Positions 37,171 to 47,288 are shown, counted from the first letter of the stretch. The stretch: 64,000 bases of DNA from Burkholderiales bacterium (GCA_016200895.1 JACQDX010000063.1:1-64000); one strand, 5' to 3'. The notes: a model not told the origin generated them from the sequence alone. Made by a program: numbers and translations.

Positions 37171-39657
37171 ATGAACGCAAACGAAAAAATTTTAGGATTG
37201 ACAGAAATGTCTCCTCAAGAAATCTCCCTTGATGTCTTGCTGGAAAAATACGCAAAAGGTGATGAAGTCACTATCCAGGATGTGCAAGCCCGCGTTGCCA
37301 GGGCACTCGCCAGCGTAGAGCAACCAGACTTCCAGGCCTATTACGAAGAAAAATTCTTGTGGGCGCAAAAGAATGGTTTCGTACCAGCAGGTCGCATCAA
37401 TTCTGCAGCTGGCATGGATCTCCACGCCACCCTCATCAACTGCTTCGTACAACCAGTAGGTGATTCTGTTTCCAGTGCCACCGATGGCAAACCCGGCATT
37501 TATACTGCGCTGGCAGATGCCGCAGAAACCATGCGTCGTGGTGGTGGTGTAGGCTATGACTTCTCTACCATACGCCCTAAAGATGCCTTGGTGCGCGGTA
37601 CCCGTTCACGCGCTTCCGGCCCGGTGTCTTTTATGCAGGTCTTCAATGCATCCTGCTCCACCGTAGAATCCGCTGGTGCCCGTCGCGGCGCGCAGATGGG
37701 CGTCTTGCGTGGCGACCATCCCGATATCCTCGAATTCATCCGCTCCAAAGACCAGGGCGGTTTGACCAACTTCAATATTTCCATCGGCGTCACCGATGAA
37801 TTCATGGAAGCGGTTGCCAAAGACACTGACTACTGCCTGGTACATAAAGCTGAACCTGGCGAAGACAAAAAAGAAGCCGGTGCTTATCAGCGTGAAGATG
37901 GTTTGTGGGTGTATGAAACCGTGCGTGCCCGTAATCTGTGGGATGAGGTCATGAAGTCCACTTACGACCATGCAGAACCAGGTATCCTGTTTTTGTCACG
38001 CATGAATGCAGAGAATAATCTCTACTATTGCGAAAAAATCGAAGCCACCAATCCATGTGCAGAACAACCACTGCCTGACTATGGCTGCTGCTGCCTGGGT
38101 TCGATCAACCTGACCCGCTTCATCAAGGGTGCATTCACTGATGCTGCAGAATTTGATTTCATTGCCTTTGAAGCAGTCGTAACTGTTGCGACACGCATGC
38201 TCGACAATGTGCTGGATGCCACGGCATGGCCCCTGCCACAGCAAAAAGCCGAAGCCATGTCCAAGCGTCGCGTCGGCCTGGGCTTTCTTGGTTTGGGCAG
38301 CAGTCTGGTCATGCTGGGCCAGCGTTATGATTCCGACGCTGGTCGCGCCTTCGCGCAAAAAGTATCTGAAGTCATGCGCGATGCCGCCTACCTGGCATCG
38401 GCAGAACTGGCCAAAGAAAAAGGCCAGTTCCCATTGTTCGACAGCACAAAATACCTCTCTGGCGCTTTCGCCAAACGCCTGCCTAAAAATGTACGCAATG
38501 CGATTTCCAAACATGGTTTGCGCAATTCCCATTTGCTGTCCATCGCCCCTACCGGCACCATCACACTGGCCTTTGCCGACAATGCATCCAACGGCATAGA
38601 ACCGGCTTTCTCCTGGGTCTATAACCGCAAGAAACGCATGGCGGTTGGCGATGCCAAAATCTACGAAGTGGCTGACCATGCATGGCGTTTGTACCGCCAT
38701 CAGGGCAATGATGTTTCTGACGACAGCAAGCTGCCAAAACAGTTTGTGACGGCATTGAACATGTCTGCCAGTGACCATATGAAGATGCTGCAGGTCGTGC
38801 AGCCATACATTGATTCTGCGATTTCCAAAACCGTTAACGTACCAGCAGATTATCCTTACGAAGATTTCCAGAACCTGTACATGGATGCTTGGCGCGCTGG
38901 CTTGAAAGGCCTGGCAACTTACCGTCCGAATAGCATACTCGGCAGCGTCTTGTCCGTCTCCACAGAAACCGCACCAGAAGTCAAACAGACACCTGACGAC
39001 GACCTGTTGCGCAAGCAATTCGATGGCCGCCCGTTTGGCGACCTCGAATCTGTCACCTCCAAAGTGCAGTACATGACGTATGAAGGCAAGAAGACTGTCT
39101 ACCTGACGGTGAGCTTCATCCATATAGATGGCATGGTCGGTGGCGAGCGTGCGACTATCGAACGTCCATTTGAATTCTTCATGCCTGCCGGTCAAAAGAA
39201 CGATGGCCAGCAATGGATATCAGCCAGCATGCGTTTGCTGTCGATGGCAGCCCGCTCTGGCGGCTCCATCGCCAAGGCACTGGCTGACATGCGTGAAGTG
39301 GTCTGGGACAAGGGCACAGTACGCTGCGGCATGATCACCAAGGACGATGGTTCACAGGCACCACTGTTCCACGAATCTGAAGTAGCCGCCATTGGTTACT
39401 CGCTGCAACGCATACTGATGAAACGCGGCTTCCTCGACGCCGCTGGCAACCAGATTCCTATTACTGTACTGGCAGAAAAGTTCAAACAAAGAAGCCACCA
39501 CTACGGTATGGATGACCTGGCCTATGAAGGTGAAACCGCACCTATCAACTACATCCCTACTGGTAAAAAATGCCCGGATTGCGGCGCGCATGCCCTGCAA
39601 AAAATCGATGGCTGCAGCCGCTGTGTTTCTTGTGGATATGTGGGCGCTTGCGGTTGA
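37171..39657 (+). CDS. nrdJ: Adenosylcobalamin-dependent (class II) ribonucleotide reductase
   Basis: The 828-residue protein makes deoxynucleotides using B12 and does not need oxygen. It has the first redox cysteine C91 (LINCFVQP), [16 protein letters not shown], and the finger loop N294-P-C296-A-E298 with the radical cysteine. [23 protein letters not shown] follows, with a C-terminal TSCPD-like extension and a cysteine cluster ([25 protein letters not shown]) for re-reduction. No nrdA/nrdB lies alongside. The leader upstream is long and structured. Confidence 0.95.
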   Translation: MNANEKILGLTEMSPQEISLDVLLEKYAKGDEVTIQDVQARVARALASVEQPDFQAYYEEKFLWAQKNGFVPAGRINSAAGMDLHATLINCFVQPVGDSVSSATDGKPGIYTALADAAETMRRGGGVGYDFSTIRPKDALVRGTRSRASGPVSFMQVFNASCSTVESAGARRGAQMGVLRGDHPDILEFIRSKDQGGLTNFNISIGVTDEFMEAVAKDTDYCLVHKAEPGEDKKEAGAYQREDGLWVYETVRARNLWDEVMKSTYDHAEPGILFLSRMNAENNLYYCEKIEATNPCAEQPLPDYGCCCLGSINLTRFIKGAFTDAAEFDFIAFEAVVTVATRMLDNVLDATAWPLPQQKAEAMSKRRVGLGFLGLGSSLVMLGQRYDSDAGRAFAQKVSEVMRDAAYLASAELAKEKGQFPLFDSTKYLSGAFAKRLPKNVRNAISKHGLRNSHLLSIAPTGTITLAFADNASNGIEPAFSWVYNRKKRMAVGDAKIYEVADHAWRLYRHQGNDVSDDSKLPKQFVTALNMSASDHMKMLQVVQPYIDSAISKTVNVPADYPYEDFQNLYMDAWRAGLKGLATYRPNSILGSVLSVSTETAPEVKQTPDDDLLRKQFDGRPFGDLESVTSKVQYMTYEGKKTVYLTVSFIHIDGMVGGERATIERPFEFFMPAGQKNDGQQWISASMRLLSMAARSGGSIAKALADMREVVWDKGTVRCGMITKDDGSQAPLFHESEVAAIGYSLQRILMKRGFLDAAGNQIPITVLAEKFKQRSHHYGMDDLAYEGETAPINYIPTGKKCPDCGAHALQKIDGCSRCVSCGYVGACG

Positions 39658-39746
39658 CGAATGTGTGGGTCATTCGGCAAATGATGGTGGATGACTTTAC
39701 GTATTACAGCACGGCATAAAATCATTTCCCCTGCGCTTTAAAAAAT

Positions 39747-39781
39747 AACAGCTTGGCAGTCACAAGGACTGCCAAGCTGTT
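39747..39781. terminator. Bidirectional terminator between nrdJ and the multicopper oxidase gene
   Basis: A perfect 15-bp stem (39747-39761 with 39767-39781; AACAGCTTGGCAGTC) has the loop ACAAG. An A-run lies on the left and TTTAT-type sequence on the right. It serves both convergent genes. Confidence 0.85.
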
Positions 39782-39817
39782 TATACAAAATGCTGACTGA
39801 CCGAAGATCAACGACTA

Positions 39818-41896
39818 TCAGTGGTGCGCGCCATGCCCGCCGGTGGAGGCACCGCCATTACCATCTGGCAGCACTACCTTGACGTTTTGCATCATGCCCT
39901 GGTCTTCATGATCGAGGATATGGCAATGCAATACATACTCGCCAATATAGCGTTGATAGCGGGTGCGGGTTTTGACGGTGTAGCCTGGTGTCGCCATGAT
40001 GGTGTCTTTCCACACTCCCTGCAAACCAGCGTATTGCCCTATGATTGGTGCTGTCGTATCTTTGAGTGCGCTGACATCGACGCCGTTTTTATCGGTGATG
40101 CTGATAATCTGGTAGGGATTGACGTGGATGTGGAAAGGATGCTGTATCGCCGCTTCACCTGTGTCAGTCGGGTTGTAAGACTTGATATGCCATTCCTGTA
40201 CCTGACCTAAAATAAGGGTCTGATGAATTTCAGATGGTACATAGGGTGCACCATTGACGTCAAAGGCAATTTTGCCGCCGCGCTGATCGATGCCCAGTAC
40301 CAGGTCAACCGGTTTTTGAGGGTCGGTAAGCTCGGATTCAGGGATTGCTTTATGCGGCACAAATTTGGTCAGCTTCAAACCATCTTTCAAATCCCTGATG
40401 ATGGTGTCGCGCACGCTTTTCGACAATAAGCCGGCTGCACGTATCAGTTCTTTGGTGACGAATTGCGTTTGATCACCGCTGGTCTTATTGCCGGTAGCAT
40501 GGATCACCGTGATCACCTTCGCATTGTTCGGCTGGGCTGAAACAAAGTCAGGCGCGCCAGAATCGCTATACACGCAATAATCACCTTTTTCTGGCAAGCT
40601 GAACAAGATATCGCTGCGATAACCCGGTTGCAAGGTATTGGTGACCTTGGCGAAAGCGCTGGGGCGGGTCAGGCCATCGGTTGCGACTTCAAACTGCAAT
40701 ACGTCGATGCCATTACAGGCATTTTTAACTTCAGCCTGCAGTGCCTCAGATGTGGCGGCAGTTGGTGTCAGCTTGCTGACGTCATTGATTTTGCGGATGC
40801 GCAAAACGATGGACTCACGTACGCCTGCGTCTATCAAACGCCAGCGATACAGTTTGCCTGCTTCCATCACCAAAGGCTTGGCAGGGTTACGTGCGAAACC
40901 GTTGATCAGAGTATGACGGCCAGATTTAGTCCAGGCAGTTGGAGCGAATTGCGCTTTGAAATCCTGCACTACACCAATATCACCTTTTTTGCACAGCCAG
41001 GTACCATCAGGATTGGTCTGTATGACGTCTATCTCTTTGCCCGGGTCTTTGGGGTCAGGTCCCTTGATGAAGCAGGCATAGGGAATCTGCTGCATCAGCA
41101 TCACTTCGCCATAGTTGCCAGCGGCAGGTTTGAAGGGGTTGAGCAAGGTATCAAGATCGCCATTGCTGAGCACGGTAGGCTGCCTGTCGCCTTTGACGAT
41201 CAGGGCACCGGCCATGCCGCTACCAACTTGTATGGCAGTTGAGCCATGCACGTGAGGGTGGTACCAGAAAGTACCAGCCGGGTGATCCCCCGGCACATTG
41301 TATTCGTATTCAAAATTGACCTTGGGCTTGATCGCCAGCAGCACGTTGTCGCTATTGCCCGATGGCGAAATCCACAAACCATGCGAATGCAGATTGGTGG
41401 TGTTATAGCAATGCGGCGTATTGACATTGTCTTTTGCCACCAGCTCACAACCTGGCTCCTTGTCCAGGCGATTGCTCAGATCAAAGCGCACAGTCTGCCC
41501 GGGTTTCATGACTACGGTAGGGGCAACAAAGTCAGGGCGAAATAAATTTGGCGCGCCAGAAACATTGCGTCCATATGAGCGCAAGGATACTTGGTCATAT
41601 TCCGCTGTCGAAGGATTGTAGATAAATCCCGGTGTCATTTGTATAGGCAGGAAATAGCGAATTTCACGACCTGATCTTTCGACCATCTTGCGCTGCTCGC
41701 CGCTCAACAGATTGGCTGCGGGCTTGATCAAATCTGCCGCTACATCGCGCTCTGCAATCTGGTTTGCCAGTGGCGGTACCTGTGGCGCGTCTTTGACTTT
41801 GGCCTCCTGTGCCAGCGCAGCATGGCAAAACAGGCTGACCCCTGTCATGGTGGCGGCACCAGCCAGGCGGCGCATTTGCTTCAATTGTTTGTGCAT
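39818..41896 (-). CDS. Multicopper oxidase
   Basis: The product is about 692 residues with an exported N-terminus (MHKQLKQMRRLAGAATMTGV, cut near ALAQ). Copper ligands appear in all four expected places: H170/H172 (LHSHGLW), H213/H215/H217 (WYHPHVHG), HPFHIHVNPYQ and the C-terminal HCHILDHEDQGMM, whose Cys-His pathway and axial Met define the T1 site. I chose ATG 41896 over the longer frame (42163) because the signal peptide begins there; the extra 89 residues look non-coding. The substrate is unknown (copper, manganese or phenols). The C-terminal His-rich tail HGAHH may bind metal. Confidence 0.92.
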   Translation of the reverse strand: MHKQLKQMRRLAGAATMTGVSLFCHAALAQEAKVKDAPQVPPLANQIAERDVAADLIKPAANLLSGEQRKMVERSGREIRYFLPIQMTPGFIYNPSTAEYDQVSLRSYGRNVSGAPNLFRPDFVAPTVVMKPGQTVRFDLSNRLDKEPGCELVAKDNVNTPHCYNTTNLHSHGLWISPSGNSDNVLLAIKPKVNFEYEYNVPGDHPAGTFWYHPHVHGSTAIQVGSGMAGALIVKGDRQPTVLSNGDLDTLLNPFKPAAGNYGEVMLMQQIPYACFIKGPDPKDPGKEIDVIQTNPDGTWLCKKGDIGVVQDFKAQFAPTAWTKSGRHTLINGFARNPAKPLVMEAGKLYRWRLIDAGVRESIVLRIRKINDVSKLTPTAATSEALQAEVKNACNGIDVLQFEVATDGLTRPSAFAKVTNTLQPGYRSDILFSLPEKGDYCVYSDSGAPDFVSAQPNNAKVITVIHATGNKTSGDQTQFVTKELIRAAGLLSKSVRDTIIRDLKDGLKLTKFVPHKAIPESELTDPQKPVDLVLGIDQRGGKIAFDVNGAPYVPSEIHQTLILGQVQEWHIKSYNPTDTGEAAIQHPFHIHVNPYQIISITDKNGVDVSALKDTTAPIIGQYAGLQGVWKDTIMATPGYTVKTRTRYQRYIGEYVLHCHILDHEDQGMMQNVKVVLPDGNGGASTGGHGAHH

Positions 41897-42211
41897 AAGA
41901 TGCTCTTGAATTTGATTGATGGAAAGGAACTTGAAGATGTTTTTTGCAAGCAACGCACTATGTGAATATGAGCTTTGATTTCTTTTTATGAAGCAATATT
42001 GTCCAACTGAATTGCCAGCATCTGGAAAACATGGTTTCGCCACATAAAAATTCATTTTGGTCATTATTTTTTGCCAACCTAGTTTATAAAACCAACATCT
42101 AACTTGCAACAAAGTTAAGCTGTTACAAGCACAAATTTGTTGTTTTTTCGATAAATTTTTCAATTAGTTTCAAATCATGGTTTTTACAAAGTCCTTGGAG
42201 AGGGCCTTGGG

Positions 42212-42382
42212 ATGACTATTGCTGTCGTATTCAGTCGCGCTGATAGCCCTGTCACCAGACTTTCAGGAGATACACACCGTATTCATGAATTTAAAAAAAC
42301 AAGCTTGATGGCATACATTTCATGCGTCTGTGATTTGCACTCGTGCATGCAAAATGAGATTGATACCTGTTACGCGTGCTGA
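42212..42382 (+). CDS. Possible 56-aa protein
   Basis: ATG 42212 follows GGAGAGGG at about 9 nt. The frame starts MTIAVVFSRADSP and ends IDTCYAC, with five cysteines in the second half (SCVCDLHSC and CYAC). I recognise no family. The first ten residues resemble the start of YifB/ComM proteins (M.LAV..SRA) but the likeness stops there. It stands alone on the plus strand. Confidence 0.3.
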   Translation: MTIAVVFSRADSPVTRLSGDTHRIHEFKKTSLMAYISCVCDLHSCMQNEIDTCYAC

Positions 42383-42429
42383 GCATGCATCAGTTACAGT
42401 TGATCAAAAGGAGAAAAATTTGACGCTGT

Positions 42430-42461
42430 CCAACGTCTCCTGCACAAACAGGAGGCGTTGG
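42430..42461. repeat. Hairpin in the spacer
   Basis: Arms 42430-42442 (CCAACGTCTCCTG) and 42449-42461 (CAGGAGGCGTTGG) pair with one mismatch around the loop CACAAA. No T-run follows on either side, so it may be a weak or factor-dependent terminator for the gene that follows on the minus strand. Confidence 0.5.
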
Positions 42462-42516
42462 CATCTATAGCGGGGTCATGCGATTAAGAAACTGATATAG
42501 CAAAGATTGAAAAAAC

Positions 42517-42870
42517 TCATGCGCGCACGTAAACCCAGGCTTGCAAGCCAGACTTCAAAGCGACCGAAACACGCTTATAGTCTGCAACTTCATAAGCGTC
42601 TGCGGCTGCCAGTTCCTGCGCAGTGATTTCAAAAACAGTACCAGAAACTTCATCGGCAAGATTTGAGCTGGGCTGGACGATAGGATGATGGGTCTTACCA
42701 CTCGTTGCCACAACATCAGGATCATCTATAGCGATCAGCGTTTGCATATAACCAGGCATGGAGTCGGGACGACCGGCGAGTTCGCGGCCAAAATTGGCTA
42801 GTTGCACAGCCTTGTCTTGCAAGGTTCCATACGAAAATAACAGCACTCCTGCATCTTGCGAAAAAATCAT
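42517..42870 (-). CDS. Gamma-glutamylcyclotransferase-like (AIG2 family) protein
   Basis: The 117-residue protein has the substrate-binding FSYGTLQ at residues 12-18 and VSGTVFEITAQELAAADAYE, where the last glutamate is the catalytic position of the family. YKRVSVALKSGLQAWVYV follows, so the fold is complete. Members cleave or cyclise gamma-glutamyl amines; the true substrate is unknown. It stands alone between the multicopper oxidase gene and a palindromic repeat. Confidence 0.85.
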   Translation of the reverse strand: MIFSQDAGVLLFSYGTLQDKAVQLANFGRELAGRPDSMPGYMQTLIAIDDPDVVATSGKTHHPIVQPSSNLADEVSGTVFEITAQELAAADAYEVADYKRVSVALKSGLQAWVYVRA

Positions 42871-42911
42871 ATTTAAATTTCCTTAAGCTATTAAAAATTA
42901 ATGATACATAT

Positions 42912-43016
42912 TTAGGGCTTACGCAAAATTGTCCCAGCAAGGCGTAGCGACGAAGACAGTACTTAAGTACGGCTAGGCGCTGCAACGCAGTTGGGGCGGT
43001 TTTGCGTAAGTCCTAA
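42912..43016. repeat. Palindromic repeat, copy A of family 1
   Basis: The 105-bp element is bounded by 17-bp inverted repeats (42912-42928 and 43000-43016, one mismatch; TTAGGGCTTACGCAAAA). The core has the perfect palindrome GTACTTAAGTAC (42959-42970) between GGCGTAGCGACGA and GGCGCTGCAACGC blocks. The core layout matches the element at 55248-55349 in inverted orientation. Confidence 0.75.
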
Positions 43017-43032
43017 TATTGAACATTGCCAG

Positions 43033-44475
43033 TCAGCCTATGATCTTCAATAACTTCAGCATACGTGCAAATGTTTTCCCATAAGGCGGGTAAAGCAGAT
43101 TCATGCCATTCATCTTGCTTTGATAGAAAACCGGTTTTTCCTTGCTCAGACCACGGAAGCCCCACTCTCCATGATAGGCACCCATGCCGCTGGCACCAAC
43201 GCCGCCAAAGGGTTGTGATTCCTGGCTGAGATGCCACAGGCAATCATTGATGGTGACTCCACCAGACACGGTTTGTTCCAGCACCAGGTCACGGTTGCCA
43301 TTGTCGGTGCCATACCAGTACAGGGCCAGCGGACGCTCTCTTTGGTTAATGAATTCTATCGCCTCTTTGATGTCACCCTGATAGGTGACGATGGGCAGCA
43401 AGGGGCCAAAAATTTCTTCCTGCATGATGCGCATGTCTGGTGTGGTATTCAACACCAGCACAGGAGCCTGTTTACGCGCTGCCGTCATGCCTGCAGACTG
43501 GGCAGTGGCAGTGAGTGGCAGCAATTGTGCCCCTTGCTCGACAGCATCATTCAACAAACCTTGCAAGCGCCGGTAATGATGGTCGTTGATGATGGCGGTG
43601 TAGTCCGGATTATCTTCCAGCACCGGATACATCTTGCCAGTGGCAGCTACCAGCGCGGCTACAAGTTCATCATGCTTGTCTGCTGGCACCAGCACATAAT
43701 CCGGCGCAACACAGGTCTGGCCGGCATTGAGTAATTTGCCAAAAGCCAGGCTGGCTGCTGCGGTTTTAATATTGGCGCTGGCATCCACTATGGCCGGGGA
43801 CTTGCCGCCCAACTCCAGCGTTACCGGCGTCAGGTTTTTGGCTGCGGCAACTGCCACATGCCTGCCGATTGCGGTTGAACCGGTGAACACCAGATGATCG
43901 AAACGCAGTTCAGAAAATGCCTTGGCCACGTCAGCACCGCCGGTGACAACCACCATTTCATCTTCAGAAAAATAATCGGCAACCAGCCTGGCCAGCAGTG
44001 CCGAGTAATGTGGCGTCAGTTCTGATGGTTTGAGCATGACGCGGTTGCCTGCGGCAAACGCGGCAATAGCTGGCCCCAGTGCCAGTTGATGTGGATAATT
44101 CCATGGCGAGATGATGCCAACCACACCCAGGGGCTGGCACAGCAGCCTGTTCTTTGCGGGCAGATATTGCAAGGCGGTGGCAACACGCCGTGGCTTCATC
44201 CAGCCGGCAAGATGGCGCCTGGTATGCTTGATGGAAGAAACGATGAGCGATAAATCTGCAAGTTCAGTTTCATGCTCAGAGCGATGCCGAAAATCCTTGC
44301 TGATCGCCTGGATGATCTCTGCACCATGTTGTACAGTTATTTTTTCCAGGCGATTGAGCCAGTCCAGCCGCAGTTGCAAATCAGGATGAGGTTCGGTGCG
44401 GTAGGCAGCATGCAAACGCTTGAGCGTTGCTTCCAGGGTTTGAGCAATGACTTCGGGTGCCAGATTCATTTCCAT
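43033..44475 (-). CDS. Coniferyl-aldehyde-type dehydrogenase
   Basis: The NAD(P)-dependent aldehyde dehydrogenase is 480 residues from ATG 44475, which has CAGGAGA upstream (a frame to 44526 adds 17 residues without a site). GIISPWNYPHQLALGPAIAA, GNRVMLKPSE, VFTGSTAIGRHV, the general base E221 in TLELGGKSP and the nucleophile C255 in NAGQTCVAPDYV are seen. The ending AYHGEWGFRGLSKEKPVF is typical of the CalB (coniferyl aldehyde dehydrogenase) branch. No other lignin-aromatic genes are adjacent, so a general fatty or aromatic aldehyde role is possible. Confidence 0.88.
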   Translation of the reverse strand: MEMNLAPEVIAQTLEATLKRLHAAYRTEPHPDLQLRLDWLNRLEKITVQHGAEIIQAISKDFRHRSEHETELADLSLIVSSIKHTRRHLAGWMKPRRVATALQYLPAKNRLLCQPLGVVGIISPWNYPHQLALGPAIAAFAAGNRVMLKPSELTPHYSALLARLVADYFSEDEMVVVTGGADVAKAFSELRFDHLVFTGSTAIGRHVAVAAAKNLTPVTLELGGKSPAIVDASANIKTAAASLAFGKLLNAGQTCVAPDYVLVPADKHDELVAALVAATGKMYPVLEDNPDYTAIINDHHYRRLQGLLNDAVEQGAQLLPLTATAQSAGMTAARKQAPVLVLNTTPDMRIMQEEIFGPLLPIVTYQGDIKEAIEFINQRERPLALYWYGTDNGNRDLVLEQTVSGGVTINDCLWHLSQESQPFGGVGASGMGAYHGEWGFRGLSKEKPVFYQSKMNGMNLLYPPYGKTFARMLKLLKIIG

Positions 44476-44640
44476 ACCGGTCTCCTGAACATAAGCATTA
44501 ATGTAATTTTTGCCATTATGCGTCAAATTTCAAGCGGATCAAGGTATAAATGTATGAGGGACTTTACATATCAAGAATAGGCATGGGAAAGACATGGAAA
44601 ACTGGCAAGCATTACCTGACAGGTTTTTGCCATCAGCCAC

Positions 44641-45348
44641 TCAGATACCCTTGCGCACCAGCACTGGATCAGGGCGGTATACAGCCGGTATCACACGTTT
44701 GAGGTTCTCGACCTTGGGCAAATCGTTGATGGCGATATATGGCTCGTTAGGATGCAGCGTCAGGTAATTCTGGTGATAGGTCTCTGCCGCGAAGAAACCT
44801 GTATCTGCCTCAATTGTCGTTGCCAACGATGCCCTGAAGGCGTGCGAAGCGTTCAATTGGGCGATGTATTTTTCTGCGACATTGCGCTGTACAGGTGAGG
44901 CAGGGAAAATCGCAGAACGATATTGCGTGCCACTATCCGGACCCTGGCGGTTTAACTGGGTTGGATCATGCGCAACGGAGAAGAATATCTGCAGCAGCTT
45001 GCCATAACTGATCTGGGTGGGATTAAAAGTCACCTGCACGGCTTCCGCATGACCAGTTGCGCCCGATCCTACCAATTCATAACGGGCCGTCGCTGCCTTG
45101 CCACCGGCATAACCAGAGACCGCATTGGTGACGCCACGCACATGCTGGAATACACCCTGCACGCCCCAGAAACAGCCACCGGCAAACACTGCGGTTTCAG
45201 TTTTGGCACTGCCTGCCGGTGCATCCACCACTGGCGCGGCAATGACTACTGCTGCCTCGCCAGCACGTACCTGACCATTCAAAACCAGTGCTGCTGCGAC
45301 ACCACCTATGCCCAGCACCATGGCTGTGAATCTGTTTGCTATTTTCAT
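44641..45348 (-). CDS. msrA: Exported peptide methionine sulfoxide reductase MsrA
   Basis: The 235-residue protein has an N-terminal signal or anchor (hydrophobic FTAMVLGIGGVAAALVLNG at 7-25) and then a standard MsrA domain from about residue 50. The catalytic cysteine is C59 in FAGGCFWGVQ. VSGYAGGKAATARYELVGSGATGHAEAVQV and FFSVAHDPTQLNRQGPD.GTQYRS follow. It reduces S-methionine sulfoxide. The exported form needs a periplasmic electron donor, which the neighbouring DipZ-like protein can supply. It is 24 nt downstream of that gene on the same strand. Confidence 0.93.
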   Translation of the reverse strand: MKIANRFTAMVLGIGGVAAALVLNGQVRAGEAAVVIAAPVVDAPAGSAKTETAVFAGGCFWGVQGVFQHVRGVTNAVSGYAGGKAATARYELVGSGATGHAEAVQVTFNPTQISYGKLLQIFFSVAHDPTQLNRQGPDSGTQYRSAIFPASPVQRNVAEKYIAQLNASHAFRASLATTIEADTGFFAAETYHQNYLTLHPNEPYIAINDLPKVENLKRVIPAVYRPDPVLVRKGI

Positions 45349-45372
45349 GTCGTACTCCTAGTAGAAGGAAAA

Positions 45373-47268
45373 TCAACCAAAAGTAAAAGCGTAAGCCTCT
45401 ACTCCCGGATCAAGAAACTCTATACTGAAAGTGTGCCCGGCAACTTTGCCAGACTGCCGTACCAGTTGGTACAAGCGCTGAGCAGTTACTGTGCCACTAC
45501 CATCGACGGCTATGTCACTGCCATGCGCAGCGCCAGGCGCAGTGCCGTCGATAGTGACACGGAAACGCACGGGCTTGCCGTCTTTGTCTGGCCCCAGCAC
45601 CAAATGCAAGTCACGGGCATGGAAGCGGTAAGTGATGCGCCCGCCCTTCTGCGTCAGGGCGGCATGTTCTTCCTGCACTTTCCAGTTTCCTGCCAGCCCC
45701 CATTGATTCAGAGCCAGTTGTGCTGGCAAGCTGTAATCGGCATTGCGGTTTTGCTGTATGCCGCCTGGCGACACAAAGTTTTGTACGCGGCTATAACCAA
45801 GGTAAGTCTCCGGCGATTTCACCTGGCTATCGTCCGCCGCCATTTGTGCACCAGCCGCACCCGTCTCGATGACGACATCATTGGCGACATTCTTCTGGCC
45901 TGCTTCTTCCAGCAATTGCTGTATCACCTGCTCAGATTGCACATATTCGCCTTCACCAAAATGATGGTGGCGGATGCGGCCAGTGGCATCGATGAAATAA
46001 TGCGCAGGCCAATATTTGTTGCCAAAGGCACGCCAGATTGCATAGTTATTGTCGATGGCAATCGGGTAGCTGATACCCAGGTCGCGCACTGCCTTGCTGA
46101 CATTGGCTGGGTCACGCTCAAACGCAAATTCAGGCGCATGCACACCGATGACGACCAGGCCCTGGTCACGGTATTTTTTCGCCCATGCCTGCACATACGG
46201 CAAGCTGCGCAGGCAGTTGATGCAAGAGTAGGTCCAGAAATCGATGAGCACGACCTTGCCTTTGAGGTCTTGCGCAGTCAGTGGTTTGGAATTGAGCCAT
46301 TGTGTTGCGCCAGTCAATGCTGGCATGATCCCCTCTTCGTGCAAAGCACCAACCGCTGCATTATCACCGTGCGCAGACATCATGGCATTCGATGGGGCCA
46401 TAGTATTGGATGCCATTTGCTTGTCCGATGCCATCATGGCATTAGAAGCCATCATCGCATTCGAGGCCATCATTGCTCCCTGCTGCGGGGCAGTCTGTGC
46501 CTGTGCTGGATTGACTTGCACATCTGGCGAATCTGGTGAATTTGGCGTATAGCTATCTATCAATTGCTGTTCCAGCCCTGATGTAGCAACAGTGGACAAG
46601 CGTGTCAGCAAGCCGGTGTCCAGACCCAGTGCAATGGCGGCAACACCGGCTATCATCGCCGCACCCAGGATGCGGCGTATCCATTCACCAGCACCCAGCG
46701 AGCGTTTCATCGCGGCAAATACCTTGCCACCTATCAGCAAGGCAACTGCAAGTGAAGTTGCGGCACCGGCAGCATACGCCAGCAGTAAAAAAGTTGTCTG
46801 TGCACTGGCACCATTGAGTGCAGCCCCAGTGAGCAGCAAACCCAGCACAGGCCCGGCACAGGGTGCCCACAACAGACCAGTCGCTACACCCAGCAATAGC
46901 GATGAGCCTACGCCACCGCCATCTGCGTGCGCGGTATTCACAGTATTGGAAAGACGGTCACCCACAGCTATCAGTGGCTTGGTGAGCTTGTCAGCCAGGT
47001 GCGGGAACAATAGCGTCAGTCCAAAGAAAGCCAGCAAGGCCATCGCCAGCCAGCGACCATATTGATTGGTCTGTAACACCCAGTTACCGCCGACCGCAGC
47101 CAGTGTGGCAACTGCAGCAAAGGTCAGCGCCATGCCCACCAGCAGGGGCAAGCCACTGCGACGGAACGGCTGGCCGGTACGGGCAAAGACAAAAGGCAGC
47201 ACTGGCAAGATGCAGGGGCTGAGTATGGTCAGCACGCCACCGAGATAAGAAATAAGTATCAACAACAT
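45373..47268 (-). CDS. dipZ: DipZ-like protein: CcdA membrane domain, Met-rich linker, TlpA thioredoxin domain, C-terminal CBM-like domain
   Basis: From ATG 47268 the product is 631 residues. CcdA-like six-helix part: residues 1-225, with the redox cysteines C19 (SPCILPVLPFV) and C137 (WAPCAGPVLG). Linker: about 245-300, where residues 266-297 contain ten methionines in repeats of MMASNA. Thioredoxin/TlpA domain: about 320-475, with C349-I-N-C352 in the DipZ-specific WTYSCINCLRSLPYV. The C-terminal 150 residues match the carbohydrate-binding-like end of DipZ proteins. It should pass electrons from cytoplasmic thioredoxin to the periplasm, here to MsrA and MsrB. The start at 47268 removes 22 residues of an upstream frame that overlaps msrB. 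Confidence 0.9.
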   Translation of the reverse strand: MLLILISYLGGVLTILSPCILPVLPFVFARTGQPFRRSGLPLLVGMALTFAAVATLAAVGGNWVLQTNQYGRWLAMALLAFFGLTLLFPHLADKLTKPLIAVGDRLSNTVNTAHADGGGVGSSLLLGVATGLLWAPCAGPVLGLLLTGAALNGASAQTTFLLLAYAAGAATSLAVALLIGGKVFAAMKRSLGAGEWIRRILGAAMIAGVAAIALGLDTGLLTRLSTVATSGLEQQLIDSYTPNSPDSPDVQVNPAQAQTAPQQGAMMASNAMMASNAMMASDKQMASNTMAPSNAMMSAHGDNAAVGALHEEGIMPALTGATQWLNSKPLTAQDLKGKVVLIDFWTYSCINCLRSLPYVQAWAKKYRDQGLVVIGVHAPEFAFERDPANVSKAVRDLGISYPIAIDNNYAIWRAFGNKYWPAHYFIDATGRIRHHHFGEGEYVQSEQVIQQLLEEAGQKNVANDVVIETGAAGAQMAADDSQVKSPETYLGYSRVQNFVSPGGIQQNRNADYSLPAQLALNQWGLAGNWKVQEEHAALTQKGGRITYRFHARDLHLVLGPDKDGKPVRFRVTIDGTAPGAAHGSDIAVDGSGTVTAQRLYQLVRQSGKVAGHTFSIEFLDPGVEAYAFTFG

Positions 47269-47288
47269 GTTTGCTTTCTGTACGTAGT

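Larger units (their letters stand above)
41897..42516. other. 620-bp spacer upstream of the multicopper oxidase gene
   Basis: The left half is AT-rich and should carry the promoter of the oxidase; no CueR- or CusR-like operator was recognised. The right half holds a possible small frame (42212-42382) and a 13-bp hairpin (42430-42461), listed separately. Confidence 0.45.

Noticed and set aside
41897-42163. 89-residue N-terminal extension of the multicopper oxidase
   Set aside because: The signal peptide starts at ATG 41896; the extension would bury it and has an unlikely composition.
42212-42241. Remnant of a YifB/ComM gene
   Set aside because: Only about ten residues resemble the family start; the rest of the frame does not, so chance is more likely.
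44968-46539. 523-codon plus-strand frame over msrA and dipZ
   Set aside because: Antisense shadow of two well-supported genes; Cys/His-rich random composition.
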